A stretch of 46,498 bases of DNA from Priapulus caudatus (lineage: Eukaryota > Priapulida > Priapulimorpha > Priapulimorphida > Priapulidae): contig NW_014577322.1 in NCBI RefSeq assembly GCF_000485595.1, forward strand, positions 101,133-147,630, given 5' to 3'. Of this stretch, positions 1 through 9,959 are shown one piece after another. Made by a program: the position numbers and the translations under genes. Every line of letters begins with the position of its first letter. Within the stretch, counting starts at the first letter, position 1. The notes beneath the pieces were generated by a model, which was not told the origin of the DNA, did not search any database, and saw nothing but the letters and a program-made list of their open reading frames with translations.

Positions 1-766
1 TTAGTCTCACTAAGTACCCTTCCTCATTTCCCGGTAAGTGTGAAAGACTCCCACGCCAGCATCGCGTGGATTTGTGTAACGACCTGTTGTAAGAAATTTG
101 TAATCAAACATGTTACAATATGATGTTTCCTAATATACCGACATCGTTAGCTATAAACGTAACGGTTTTGCGTACAGAAATGCCGTTCAATAACGTCGAC
201 TCTTGTACCCCGACGTGAGTCCTAGGACCGATCATGTGTGGAACACGAACTTACACACCGATTACACGTTGATTAAAACTGTGCGCTATCGTATACCCGC
301 CCATGGCCCCATGGCCCATGGCGACATCTAGCTCTTAAATATCTCAAATCTCTCAAATCCAAAACAATTCCGCTTCAACCCGCATAATGCTGATCGAGTT
401 AGGTGACCGTGAGATTCAGCCATACGTACGTTATCATTCAGCGACACATGACTACTATACCTGCTACATCGACACCATATACCTACTAACCATACATACA
501 CACATACTATCCTGTAAGCTTGTGAAACAATTAACTGTATCGGCATTTATTATTATGAATATTGTTCCGCTCTGCAAGTACCTATAAGTATCTCAATAAC
601 ATAACATGCACCTTTTGGATACAGGATAAGAAACATGGTGCATGTATATATACAGTATTTCACTATCACCTTGTATATTACACGCTGTTAAACTATCGTT
701 TTTAACTTTACTTAAGATTGTATATATGCCGACACAGTTTGTTTCACTCACCGTTCTTCGTCTCGT
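1..766. other. Non-coding stretch without recognisable gene
   Basis: Mixed-composition sequence with no convincing reading frame. The short ORFs on both strands have no recognisable domains. A small nested run of CCATGG motifs lies near 300-320. If the LTR at 919-1369 belongs to an element read on the minus strand, this stretch would be where its internal region (gag) lies. I see no gag- or pol-like protein here, so that element is probably truncated or decayed. Confidence 0.4.
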
Positions 767-838
767 TCAGCTCCTGTTCCTTGTAAGTTGCGTTTCTGTT
801 CCGTTCTCCTCCTTGCGTCGTCGCTTCTTCCTCTCCAT
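767..838 (-). pseudogene. Possible start of a decayed gag-like frame after the LTR
   Basis: A minus-strand ATG at 836-838 opens a 23-codon frame rich in Lys, Arg and Glu, beginning MERKKRRRKEE, and stops at 767-769. It lies about 60 nt past the primer-binding site, where the first frame of an LTR retrotransposon would start. It is too short to be functional and no gag motif is visible. The link to the LTR is inference from position only. A chance ORF is the main alternative. Confidence 0.2.
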
Positions 839-898
839 CGTCACAGCCGGTGATATGATATTATAGCGTGTACCTTACGTTGTTTTGCAAAACCCAGT

Positions 899-916
899 CC
901 GTTGTCACGAGCGCCA
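899..916 (-). other. Primer-binding site of an LTR retrotransposon
   Basis: Read on the minus strand this is TGGCGCTCGTGACAACGG, two nucleotides after the LTR end. The leading TGGCGC with a following CGTGAC-type sequence resembles primer-binding sites of metazoan Ty3/gypsy-like and retrovirus-like elements, which pair with the 3' end of a host tRNA (the TGGCGC class is usually tRNA-Lys). The T at the seventh base departs from the common TGGCGCC form. The exact tRNA was not determined. Confidence 0.5.
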
Positions 917-918
917 AA

Positions 919-1369
919 TGTAGGGACGTAGTTTGTATGTTACAGTTTAACGTATAAATAATCAAGAAGACATATAGAATTTGTGTTCAATTAAAGAAAT
1001 ATATTGTTTACAACCATAACAGTCGCCATCTCGTCGTCCAGTCCTGTCCCGTCTCCCAGTTTTCCTCACGTTCAAACGCCCTTCTACTCTTTATATATGA
1101 TTCTCTCATCCAATCACAGTCCAGTTCCCTTTACTCTCACCAATCACACACCACTCTCTCCCTTATTCAAACTTTACGCGGGAAATGTACATATGGTCGA
1201 CATCTGTATACGTGTCAACCTCACATCCGCAACATATCCGCGCCGTACCCAACCTAACTATTTCTCATCTGTATGCCAAACGCCCAACCCTTCTCTCTGT
1301 ACAACCAATCTATCTACGATTACTAAGCCAATGTGACATCTGTACAACATATGTAAAATAGACGTTACA
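919..1369 (-). mobile_element. LTR of a minus-strand LTR retrotransposon (about 451 bp)
   Basis: On the minus strand the block begins TGTAACGTC and ends CCCTACA, giving the canonical TG...CA ends. A TATA-like motif (TATATAAAG, plus positions 1089-1097) sits about 275 nt from the start, as expected for a U3 promoter. The end is followed directly by a primer-binding site at 899-916. Only one LTR is visible, so the target-site duplication cannot be tested. The partner LTR would lie left of the window. The plus-strand 110-codon ORF over this region is Ser/Pro-rich and has no domain, and I treat it as spurious. The family is probably Ty3/gypsy-like, but that is inference. Confidence 0.5.
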
Positions 1370-1404
1370 GTAGCATGTGGCCTAAGCCTATATTAGTTAT
1401 TACC

Positions 1405-1440
1405 AGCCTCTCTCTTTCTCTCTCTCTCTCTCTCTGTCTA
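1405..1440. repeat. (CT)n microsatellite
   Basis: A short CT-dinucleotide tract with a few interruptions, followed by an AT-rich TATATATTATAGAG stretch. No gene is associated with it. Confidence 0.85.
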
Positions 1441-1705
1441 TTATACTCTATATATATTATAGAGCAACTTTTAAACAAGCTTGAACATCGAAGCAGGGTC
1501 TCAAACGTTCGTTTTTAACAAATTACTAAATATACGACCAAATAATGCGAAAGAAATTCTTAACCTACATCCAGAAAGGCCAGGTACAAAATGGCGTTGC
1601 GCAAAAGATGCGTTGTTCCCCGACCGCCGAAAGCGGTTAAGCCGCGCACTTCCGCGGGACTGGGCGCACGCGACAGCGGGGTGTTGTATGTAGCATCTCG
1701 CTCTG

Positions 1706-1762
1706 CCCGCTATACGAATTCGCGCGCCGAACGAGGGCGGGCGCGCGAATCCGTATAGCGGG
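1706..1762. repeat. Strong hairpin: 23-bp inverted repeat
   Basis: Left arm 1706-1728 and right arm 1740-1762 are reverse complements at 22 of 23 positions (arm begins CCCGCTATACG), separated by an 11-nt loop. The arms are GC-rich and flush with the edge of the CpG-rich block. It could be a small MITE, a folded RNA precursor or a cruciform site. No nearby feature decides between these. Confidence 0.8.
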
Positions 1763-1836
1763 AAACGTAACATCGCGCAGTTTTCGTCACACCTACACCG
1801 GCTCGGCTACGGCGGCCTTGGGGCGGGGGGGGGCAT

Positions 1837-1837
<1 letters not shown>

Positions 1838-1869
<32 letters not shown>
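1838..1869. repeat. (CTG)n trinucleotide tract
   Basis: About ten uninterrupted TGC/CTG units, continued by degenerate units to about 1985. A 21-bp word containing CTGCTGCTTTGC recurs at 1925-1945 and 1964-1984, showing local duplication as well as slippage. Read on the minus strand it is CAG/AGC, the source of the Ser run in that frame. Confidence 0.9.
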
Positions 1870-1875
<6 letters not shown>

Positions 1876-2350
1876 TGCTGCTTTAAGGGCGCGCTGCAGC
1901 AGGGAGAAGTATTGCTTGCTGCTGCTGCTGCTTTGCTTCTGCATGAGCCAATATTTCTTGCTACTGCTGCTTTGCTTCTGCATGGGCGTCGACAGAAGTC
2001 GTCGGTTGGATTCCGCCCCGTTTTTGCGGAGTTCGTTTGGACAATAAGGGGGCGGCGTATTCGCTGTGGGGGCGCGGCTTGGCCGCGCGCTGTGCGCTGC
2101 GCGCGACTACCGGGCCGCATGTCCGTCTAGAATACAGTAGGAAAATGCGTTCTAAGACAGTGTTTACAAGCCGCTTCTAAAAGCGTTCATCTGCCGAGAT
2201 TTTACACGCTGATTCTGACCAAAATTTTGCATTATCACTCATAAAAACAACGTATTTCGTGGAACATAGTTCTTACCTTTGTATCAAATCTTCTTTGCGA
2301 CCTCTTGTCGACGCTCTTCTTACATAAAGTTTACTTTTAGAGCGTATACG

Positions 2351-2637
2351 GTAAGTTTGGAAGATGGGGTCGTTGTCGTATTAGGTACTACATATATGTA
2401 CCCGAGGTAGTTTTAGGTTGTTTAGTATTATGTTTATATTTTTATATGAGGTATGATTAGGGTTAGGGTTAGGTTTAGGGTTAGGGTTAGGTTTAGGGTT
2501 AGGGCAGGGTTAGGGTTAGGGTTAGGGTACACTTCTGTAGTACAAGTCTGGTACACTTTGTGTATACATAATTATATGTACCTCGGGTACATATCTGTAG
2601 TACCTGATACGACAACGACCCCTTCAGCGTAAGTTTG
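2351..2637. mobile_element. Inverted-repeat element (MULE-like MITE) carrying a telomere-repeat array
   Basis: The element spans 2360-2628 (269 bp). Its terminal inverted repeats at 2366-2409 and 2579-2622 are reverse complements at 42 of 44 positions (starting GGGGTCGTTGTCG). Immediately outside lie perfect 9-bp direct repeats, GTAAGTTTG at 2351-2359 and 2629-2637. Each terminus also has six less-matched bases outside the GGGG, so the boundaries are symmetric. Long inverted repeats with a 9-bp target duplication are typical of Mutator-like (MULE) elements. The interior holds TTAGGG repeats and no ORF, so it would be non-autonomous. Assignment to MULE rests on structure alone. Confidence 0.75.
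2457..2528 (+). repeat. Interstitial telomeric repeat array (TTAGGG)n
   Basis: Roughly twelve TTAGGG units with TTTAGGG variants and one GCAGGG, on the plus strand, entirely inside the inverted-repeat element at 2360-2628. TTAGGG is the telomere repeat of most animals. Its position inside a transposon-like unit argues against a chromosome-fusion scar. Confidence 0.9.
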
Positions 2638-3527
2638 TCATATGTCGCCACAGTGTATCCAGGGTGTGCATTCGGGTACGCGAATAATCTTGCACCGCTA
2701 CAGATGTGCTGCCCTCCAGCGGCAACTGTTTCTAGCGGCTAACCCCATTATACGTAAGCTACACGTACTCGCTAGATCGTCCGCTGGCTTACCTGCGATA
2801 TGTTATTAGATGACACGCGATTTACGGCGACATAGGGCAATATACGTCACACGCAGTTTGACAATTAAGAAAATTCCCTGTGAGTGTAAAACCTTGCATT
2901 TCGACAATAATGGGGATTTAATCAGCTAAAATTGGCGCACGCAGGCAGTAATTCTATTGTTGGCTAATGCTCTTAGTTGTACGTTACGCATTATCACTAA
3001 ATATTATATATTGCCGAGTACAGTATGCTATCCGTAAGTAAACCTTTTAATATATACTGCTATTGTTAACGCACGCGGATTTATGCAGGTAACAACACGG
3101 AACAAATCGCTCGCGTGTCTATTTATTTCACTCGCTTCATCTATTCACGTCTGATGAGCAACAACAAGAAATGAAGAACAACAGGTATCATCGTAAGCTG
3201 TCGGTCTCGAGTGCTCACCAAGGCTTTCTCCACCCCAGATATCCATCAGCATGTCGTATTTGCCAAGTTGTAGCAGCCAGTTGCTTCCAGTCGAGTCGGC
3301 TCGCAAGCCCGACTTCAGCCCCCTTTAAGGTGCTGCTAATGCGATAGGAGTTCGGGATTTCTAAGGAGTCAGTAGAGACGCGAATTCAGGGAGGGCCCTG
3401 CTGTATGCTTTTCGAATAGGCTAAGGCTAACTGCACCCTCGCTTCCCATCCATAGAATCTTTATTTATTTATTTGTTTACTTATATTTACGAATATATAT
3501 ATATTCTATATGTGGAGGTAATTTATT
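2638..3527. other. Unannotated intergenic sequence
   Basis: No gene, tRNA or repeat structure is convincing here. Near 3450-3530 the sequence becomes AT-rich with TTTATTTATTTATTTG on the plus strand, which could be the 3' tail of a minus-strand retroelement or transcript. No domain is readable in the flanking frames. Confidence 0.3.
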
Positions 3528-3716
3528 TTATTGCACTTGATCGCTGTCGAATCTTTGCCACATATTGGGGAGATCAGGCTCCTGACACATCGGAGAAGAT
3601 CTTGACCGCTTCTGGATCCGCTCCACTGGACTTAAGTTTGGGGGGTTAACGAACTGTAACTGCCTTGCTCTGCGGTGCGTTTGACTGGATCTCGCGTCTG
3701 ATGCGGGCAGGAACAA
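3528..3716 (-). CDS. Possible 3'-terminal coding exon or retroelement tail, unknown product
   Basis: Minus-strand open frame of about 62 codons with mixed composition (contains SPVERIQKRSRSS) ending at a TAA that overlaps an AATAAA polyadenylation hexamer. The overlap of stop codon and poly(A) signal hints at the 3' end of a transcript or non-LTR element. The frame is closed by a stop just upstream. No splice acceptor was convincingly placed and no family is recognised. A chance ORF is quite possible. Confidence 0.2.
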   Translation of the reverse strand: MFLPASDARSSQTHRRARQLQFVNPPNLSPVERIQKRSRSSPMCQEPDLPNMWQRFDSDQVQ

Positions 3717-3894
3717 GACAGCTTATACTACCACTAGCTCTAGCTTAGGCAATTCTCCGTTGACGTCAATTAATCTGCTGTGGGTCATGGGGGAGGGGGG
3801 CTTAAAGGCTCATGTGACCTTTGCTATTCCGCAGTAGATGAGTCAAGTTTTTGTGATTTGGGCGGGGACGTTTTGATGTGTGTTAGCCGGCTTG

Positions 3895-4110
3895 TCGGTG
3901 CGTTCGTATGTGTGCGTGCGTTCGTATGTGTGTGCGCAGTCGTGCGCGCGCGTGCGTGCGTGCGTTCGTATGTGTGTGCAGTGCGCGCCGCGGTGCGTGC
4001 GTGCGTGCGTGCGTGCGTCGTGCGTGGCGTCGCGCCGTCGGTTCGTGCGTCGCGTGCGCTTGCGCGTGCGTGTGGTGTGTGAGGCGCGCGAGTGCGCGTG
4101 TGCGTGGTGT
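3895..4110. repeat. (GTGC)n/(GT)n compound microsatellite, first block
   Basis: Interrupted GTGC and GTGT units with GCGC islands. The open frames on both strands here encode Cys-Val-Arg or His-Thr-Arg runs and are products of the repeat. A 180-bp non-repetitive spacer (4111-4295) rich in C and A separates it from the second block. Confidence 0.85.
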
Positions 4111-4295
4111 CCATCCTATCACACCACACGCCCAAGCCGCCGGCCCCACGACGCGCGAGCCCCTGCTATCCCTACTATATCCGCGCCAGACTGCCCCACC
4201 CCGCGCTACGCCTCCCTCACCCAGCTGCCTCGGACCCAAAAAACTCAATACGACCAGTTGGCACTCTGCCCAACAACCAGACAACACAGCGCCTT

Positions 4296-4735
4296 CCTGT
4301 GCGTGAGTGCTGTGCGTGCGCGTGGCGTGACCCCGCCCGGCGTTACGTGTGCGTGACGTGCGTGCCGTTGTGGTGCGTGAAGTTTGGTGTGTGCGTGAAG
4401 TGCGTGCCGTGTGTGTGTGCGCTGCGTGCCGCCATGTGTTGCGGTGCCGCCGCCGTGTATATGCGTGCGGCGGTGCGTGCGTTAAGCGTGTGTGACGTAG
4501 TGCGTGCGTGCGTCGTGCTGTACGTGCGTGCTGTGGTGTGGTGTCGTGTTGTGTGTGTGTGTATGTGTGCGTGTGTGCGTGTGTGCGTGTGTGTGTGTGT
4601 GCGTGCGTGCGTGTGTGTGTGTGTGCGTGCGTGCGTGTGTGTGTGTGTGCGTGCGTGCGTGTGCGTGCTGTACGTGCATGTGTGCGTGTACGTGCGTGCG
4701 TGCGTGCGTGCGTGTGTGCGTGCGCGTGCTGTATA
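4296..4735. repeat. (GTGC)n/(GT)n compound microsatellite, second block
   Basis: Continues the GTGC/GT pattern, with long pure GT stretches and GTGCGTGC islands at 4550-4730. Alternating purine-pyrimidine DNA of this kind can adopt Z-form. There is no coding content beyond repeat translations. Confidence 0.85.
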
Positions 4736-5610
4736 AGTGCATCGTTCTCACGCACATCTCTGTTGCGCGTGAATGTATCGGTGATCAATTTAATGCCGGT
4801 AATTATCCACTTCTATTTCGGCTGCTACCCTTGACCCGCGGAATCGAATTAATGCGCATTTATCGTTGATTAGTTCACACATGTTTCGCAATATATTCAC
4901 ATAGATTCTGTATGCATACTGTGGACAAAGCGTCAATATATATAATTACCATTTTTTGTTGCATTCAATCTTATTATATTTATTGCGTATTCCCATTTGA
5001 AAGAGAAACGTGAATATTTACATTATAATAAGGAAACGTTAATGTGTGATTATTACGCCATTTTGCTTAACATCGGGTATTCTACGTCATAGGTCATGCA
5101 CGTGTATAACGCGAACGCCGCACGTCAAAGTTAGACAACACAAGGTAATGTTGCGTGCTAATCTCAATGTTAATCTTCACGCTTTTCTTTGATATACAGT
5201 ATAGCATTGATTGATTGACGGAATACCATCGCATCCTGAGTAAATCGCTCTTTAGTGTGAGATGCGTTTTGTCGCTGTTTGCGAAAGCGTAAAAATATTT
5301 TTTTGACATTTATCGAACACCTCAATGCGTAGAAACATCTAAAGGCGAAAGAAATTGCTGCATTTCTTACGCTATTCGTCCAACATTGCTGTATTATATT
5401 AAAATCTCTTTCATTGATATTAACGACGGATTCGGAGTAAAATTCTTTGCGTGCTACTGCGTAACCACAGTATTAGACTAAGTTACCACCGAGATAGCGA
5501 GGTACCTGGACCCCATTCAATAAGAAATCGGTAGCCAAAAAAAACTTAATTCTGCGAATTTTGAATGTTTTCGTGTCTATATACTCTATATATCTATCGC
5601 GCAAAAAAAA
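4736..5610. other. AT-rich unique sequence, no gene seen
   Basis: Moderately AT-rich DNA. The open frames on the minus strand (to 71 codons) have no domain. It ends in a short A run (about 5600-5613) just before the TG tract. Confidence 0.35.
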
Positions 5611-5613
5611 AAA

Positions 5614-5618
<5 letters not shown>

Positions 5619-5646
<28 letters not shown>

Positions 5647-5748
5647 CGTTGCGTGCGTGTGTGCGTGCGAGCGTGCGTGTGCGTGTGTGCTGTACGTGCA
5701 TGCGTGCGTGCGTGCGTGCGTGCGCGCGTGCGTGCATGCGTGCGTGCG

Positions 5749-5792
<44 letters not shown>

Positions 5793-5820
5793 GTGTGTGT
5801 GTGTGTGTGTGTGTGTGTGT
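5619..5820. repeat. (TG)n/(GTGC)n microsatellite at the left edge of copy 1
   Basis: Pure TG at both ends with a GTGC-rich middle. It forms the left border of the composite repeat unit. In the second full copy the same unit is preceded by a much shorter GT tract at 14107-14130. Confidence 0.9.
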
Positions 5821-6993
5821 CTGTCTACATATCGCGTAAGAATTCCACGTGAACGTCGCCTCAAATACTTGTTTCGCAACAGACATGTCATCGTACGCAT
5901 GTATCTGCGCGCAAACTCAATCTTATATTATAGTACTCTTATTATATAGTATATATACTTATATATAGTACACCACAGTTGCATATATATAAGGAGTATT
6001 TAAACGGCTTAGACGTGGAAATATTAGACGATATATAGAACATGAACCAGTAGTAATAAGTAATAATTCACGTTTACTACTTTACTACTTTCTAATACGT
6101 TTATTATACTAACAATATATTTTTTTTATTATTGAACGATTAAGTCCATGTAAGCATAACACATGCGAACTTGCGATTTATAACAGAAATGCACTCAAGA
6201 AAATTCATGAAAGAATGCATCACAATCCTGTGCAAAATGGTCCCAAATGCCTATTATATTTCCTAGGCCTATCACATCATGGGCTGTCAAAGAAAAAACT
6301 AAAGTCAGTAATAATGATGCGCAACTTTTTAGAATTTAATGTCCATTTGGGCTACCATGCACGCGCGCCGTTGATGGCTAGCCCATTGTTCAAGCTGTTT
6401 CAACGCGCATGTGTGAACAGGTGATTGTGAGGCACATGAGCCGTCGCACGTTGACGTGCATTGACAGCGTGAAAATCCCGCAATTCACAATGCGAACGAA
6501 ATTTCTAAAGTCGCTACGACGCGCACGATGACAAACGAAAACTGCGAACGCCGAGAACACTGATGTGCGGAATGAATTTTCGCGAGACGTTGGTGTTCGT
6601 TATCGCATTATGAGAATGATGATGCACACGTTGTAGACTAGTACGTCTCAGATATACGTAAGCTTAGATATGTACGATGTTGAGCGCTTGCTGCCAAGGC
6701 TTAGCAACTGTCGTAATATTATCCCTGTTATTGCTTGCACGACACTCACGTCATGCTAGACGAGTAATTAAGAACATTAGCGTCAACATTTGCGACAAGA
6801 TCTCTGTTCTGAAGACGGGAACATATAAATCGATTAAAGAATTGTGAATAGGATAGAATCGTTTTGGATTGTGATAAAAATTTTACGATTATTAGCAACA
6901 GATGTCGCAAAATGTTACGACATTCAGCAACGGTTACGATGTCATAGAAGAATAAGAATGAAAAACCGTGTTCTTTTGTGAAGCAACCCCTAC

Positions 6994-7266
6994 ATGAAGA
7001 TATCCCTTGCAAGTGCCATGAGCGTTTGTAATGCTTGGAGTGGAGTGTTTGCAGATTTTTATTTATTCATACTGAATATGTTGCCTTCTATACGTGATGC
7101 TGCGTACACACTGATATATACCTTAACATACACTTATTGTGACTGCGTCTGTAACTACTACTACCTACGACTATGTGGTGCTCGTAACTTCATCCCGTGG
7201 TTAAACTACACAAGTGATTTTTCATCGAAATACATCAGCTTTACTCATATGAAAACTCTATACTGA
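6994..7266 (+). other. 90-codon open frame inside copy 1, probably not a gene
   Basis: A plus-strand frame from 6994 to 7266 with Tyr-rich, mixed composition. The matching sequence in the second full copy (from about 15308) carries single-base indels that break it. No domain is recognised. The minus strand is also open here over similar lengths. Without selection across copies I do not call it a gene. Confidence 0.1.
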
Positions 7267-7498
7267 CGCCATAACTAGAGGCTGTCCTAGATGCGATATT
7301 AACAGACAAAACCAGTAAAAGATTTGATCAAAGTCATCTATAGAAATTCCGTGACTATTCATCTTGTGGTGATTTCGACAACGCTTCGAAATTAACATTT
7401 CTATGACCCATCAGCCACGTGACTGCGTTCTAAATATAAAGTCCTCAGCAATTATTATTATATTAATATTATATGATTATTTTCTAAATTATTTAATT

Positions 7499-7640
<142 letters not shown>

Positions 7641-7643
7641 ATA

Positions 7644-7692
7644 ATCAAGAGTACATAATAGAGAGAAATCTCTCTATTATGCTACTCTTGAT
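7644..7692. repeat. Palindrome, family member 1
   Basis: Inverted repeat with arms beginning ATCAAGAGTACATAATAGAG and their near-perfect reverse complement. One extra C lies in the right arm (near 7682). It is flanked by the GT tract and a TATATA run. The same palindrome recurs at 15952-16010 and 19852-19905, and a diverged relative lies at 25553-25589. Confidence 0.85.
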
Positions 7693-7875
7693 ATATATGT
7701 ATGATTATATATATATATATATAATCAGATATTAGATAATTTACTTTCATTAAAAATAATTATTGATATTAAGGACGGATACGGTGAATGTGTGGATTGA
7801 AAAGCTGGGTTTCCATTAAAGACGAATGTCAGTGCGTTTTTGTGTCAGTTCGTGGTCAGTCAATGGGAGACCCTG

Positions 7876-9360
7876 GGGGCCGTTTCACGAAGCGCTTGTG
7901 AAGTTAGTGATGGGTTAAAGAGGGTTTTAGGATATCCTTATATATAAGAGTGTTTCACGAAAGCCTCGCTAAGTTTCCACGTTCACAAATGTCTCGCTAA
8001 CCTCAACGACATGCTTTAAGGAGGAATCTTAAGGACAGGTCAGGGGCAGTACTTAAGGCTATCGGTACAGCAAGCAACGCGAGATTCCCGCGTTTTCATT
8101 GTTTTGGCAAGCAGTAGTGTAAACGCGAAAAACGCCGCCGAAGAAGTAACTTCTCTGTGTCTACGAGAATACTGTGCAAGGCCTGTGAAGGCATGACGCG
8201 CAGAGGTTAAGTGTGGCTAAGAAGCTTCTTATTGTGGGTCACTAGCGGATTAAGGGCGGGGCAACAGGGGCACGTGCCCCGGCCACCCCACATTTGGGCC
8301 CCCCACATTTAGAGTATCCTAAAATTTACAAAACTGTCGTAATTGTGATCCACAAAATCTTAGCATTTAACGTTGAAGTGATGCGTTTCCCATGGCTGTT
8401 TCTCTGACTGAATTTTGCTGTTCAGCTGAAGGACACTTTTCCTAACCGAAATTGCTCCTGAGAATCTATCTTTCATTGATGGTCTCGAATTGTAGCGGTG
8501 AAAGGTCATTTTAAAACTCAAGTTGATTAAAAATCACATGAGAACCACGATGAGCCAACAGAGACTGGTAAACCTCAGTATTCTCGCTATCGAAGAGTGA
8601 CATTTTAAATATCGTTGAAACACGATGAAATACTCTCTTGAATTTGCAAGCATGAAGTGGCAGAAAAAATACAGACTATAGGGCCCCCACACAATGCGTG
8701 CCCGGGCCCCCCACACGCTTAGTCGGCGCCTGATTGTGGTAGCAGATTTTGAAAAGATGAAATGCTTCCTTGCACCTTTACATGTGCTTCGGCTGTTCGT
8801 GTATGTAATTACTGTATCCTATTGGCGCCAATACTGTATTCAAAGTAAACGTAAATCTAAACCTTCAGAATTTATGTTACATTTGTATTCAGTCAATACG
8901 TCATTTGTGGTAGTTCTAGTTGCAGGAAATATGACAACCTTGCTTTAGTTTAATTATTTCTCAGGTACTTGGCATTAAAAAATACTTTTAACCTATTATT
9001 TTTAGTTTGGCACGCTGCTGTACCCTACATTTATTAAAATAAATGACGCGAGAGATTTAGCGTAGCAACTCACAGTGAGCTGGGTCGCCATTAGACTTGT
9101 AACATGTCTCTATATAAAGACTATCTAGTAGCAAGGTGTAGAGATAGGTGCAAGTCTTATGCCACCAGCGACATCGTTACAGCTGAATTTTAAGACGGCG
9201 TCTAACAACGCACCGGCATAAAACAGCTATAACCGCATTAGACTGGCATAAGACGGCATAAGGCAGCAGGATAAGCGGTTTAGACAGCGTTAGGCTCTCG
9301 TACAAGAATTCTAAGGATATCCTTAAAGATGTGTTTTTACGAAGCCTCGTGAAACGGGCC
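7876..9360. mobile_element. Inverted-repeat element of about 1.5 kb containing a nested hAT (copy 1)
   Basis: Left end GGGGCCGTTTCACGA (7876-7890) is the inverted match of the right end around 9341-9360 (TCGTGAAACGGGCC). GATATCCTTA-type words also recur in inverted positions near both ends (about 7930 and 9315). The interior is non-coding apart from the nested hAT at 8240-8732. No clear target duplication was found at the outer ends, so the family is not assigned. Confidence 0.5.
8231..8740. mobile_element. Non-autonomous hAT element with 8-bp target duplication (copy 1)
   Basis: The element is 8240-8732 (493 bp), starting CACTAGCGGATTAAG and ending with the inverted match of CAGGGCCGGACTAAG. 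The CA...TG ends and imperfect terminal repeats fit hAT transposons. It is flanked by ATTGTGGT (right 8733-8740). The left copy at 8231-8239 has one extra G. GGGCCCCCCACA motifs repeat near both ends. It has no transposase frame. The empty site at 13257-13264 confirms the boundaries. Confidence 0.85.
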
Positions 9361-9379
9361 CACAGGAAGAACTGTCGGA

Positions 9380-9730
9380 AAGAATATGTATGATACCCTG
9401 TGTCAATGGGAATGGCGTTGGAAAGAATGGCCGGAAGCACGAGATACAAGATACAAGAATCTTTATTTAATGTCAGATAGCACAAACAATAAACGTTAGC
9501 CCGCTGATGGGCTATTATCGACAAACATAAGTAAATAAACAATTCTGGTTAAGAACAAATACAAAAATAATGCACACCGCTAGTCACTGGTTACCCACTG
9601 ATTTGCAAATAGATCATACATAATATAGAATTACAAAGTTAAGCTGTCAAGAGGAATGGCCGGTAACACACCGCCTAGTGACTGGTTACCCCGCCACTCT
9701 CTTGGCATATAGATCATACATAGAGATATG
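9380..9730 (-). mobile_element. Possible retroelement 3' tail with internal direct repeat
   Basis: On the minus strand a TTAAATAAAG sequence is followed by CTTGTATCTTGTATC, resembling the 3' end of a non-LTR element with short tail repeats. A roughly 50-bp word (TAGTCACTGGTTACCCAC...ATAGATCATACATA) occurs twice, about 9573-9626 and 9672-9726. The minus-strand 121-codon frame at 9177-9542 has no reverse-transcriptase motif. The class assignment is tentative. Confidence 0.3.
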
Positions 9731-9883
9731 TGAGCTCTATCGCGCGTGCGTTTGCGCTTTGGGATCTCGCGTGTTGTACAGTAGTAGGCAGATGCCGTAC
9801 GATTTCACGTGTAAATCTACGTTGCTGTAAATTAAGTGACTTGGTACGGTTGCAGCCCCGCCACCCACTTCCATCATACATGG

Positions 9884-9919
<36 letters not shown>

Positions 9920-9920
9920 A

Positions 9921-9959
<39 letters not shown>

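Larger units (their letters stand above)
1580..2130. promoter_or_regulatory. CpG-rich island-like block with CTG/CAG content
   Basis: The base composition changes sharply to GC- and CpG-rich, with many CGCG runs, flanked on both sides by AT-rich DNA. It contains the hairpin at 1706-1762, a G tract near 1821-1833 and the CTG tract. The minus strand is open for 136 codons (2120 down to 1710) with a Ser run encoded by the repeat. The plus strand is also open, encoding a Leu run. Neither frame shows a domain. A CpG-island promoter or 5' exon is possible. No splice or TATA signal fixes a direction. Confidence 0.35.

Noticed and set aside
2457-2528. Telomere array as a chromosome-fusion scar or chromosome end
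   Set aside because: The array is enclosed by inverted repeats and a 9-bp target duplication and is not head-to-head.
3883-4869. Many overlapping ORFs up to 301 codons in the GTGC tracts
   Set aside because: All are low-complexity His-Thr-Arg or Cys-Val translations of the microsatellite, open in several frames on both strands at once.
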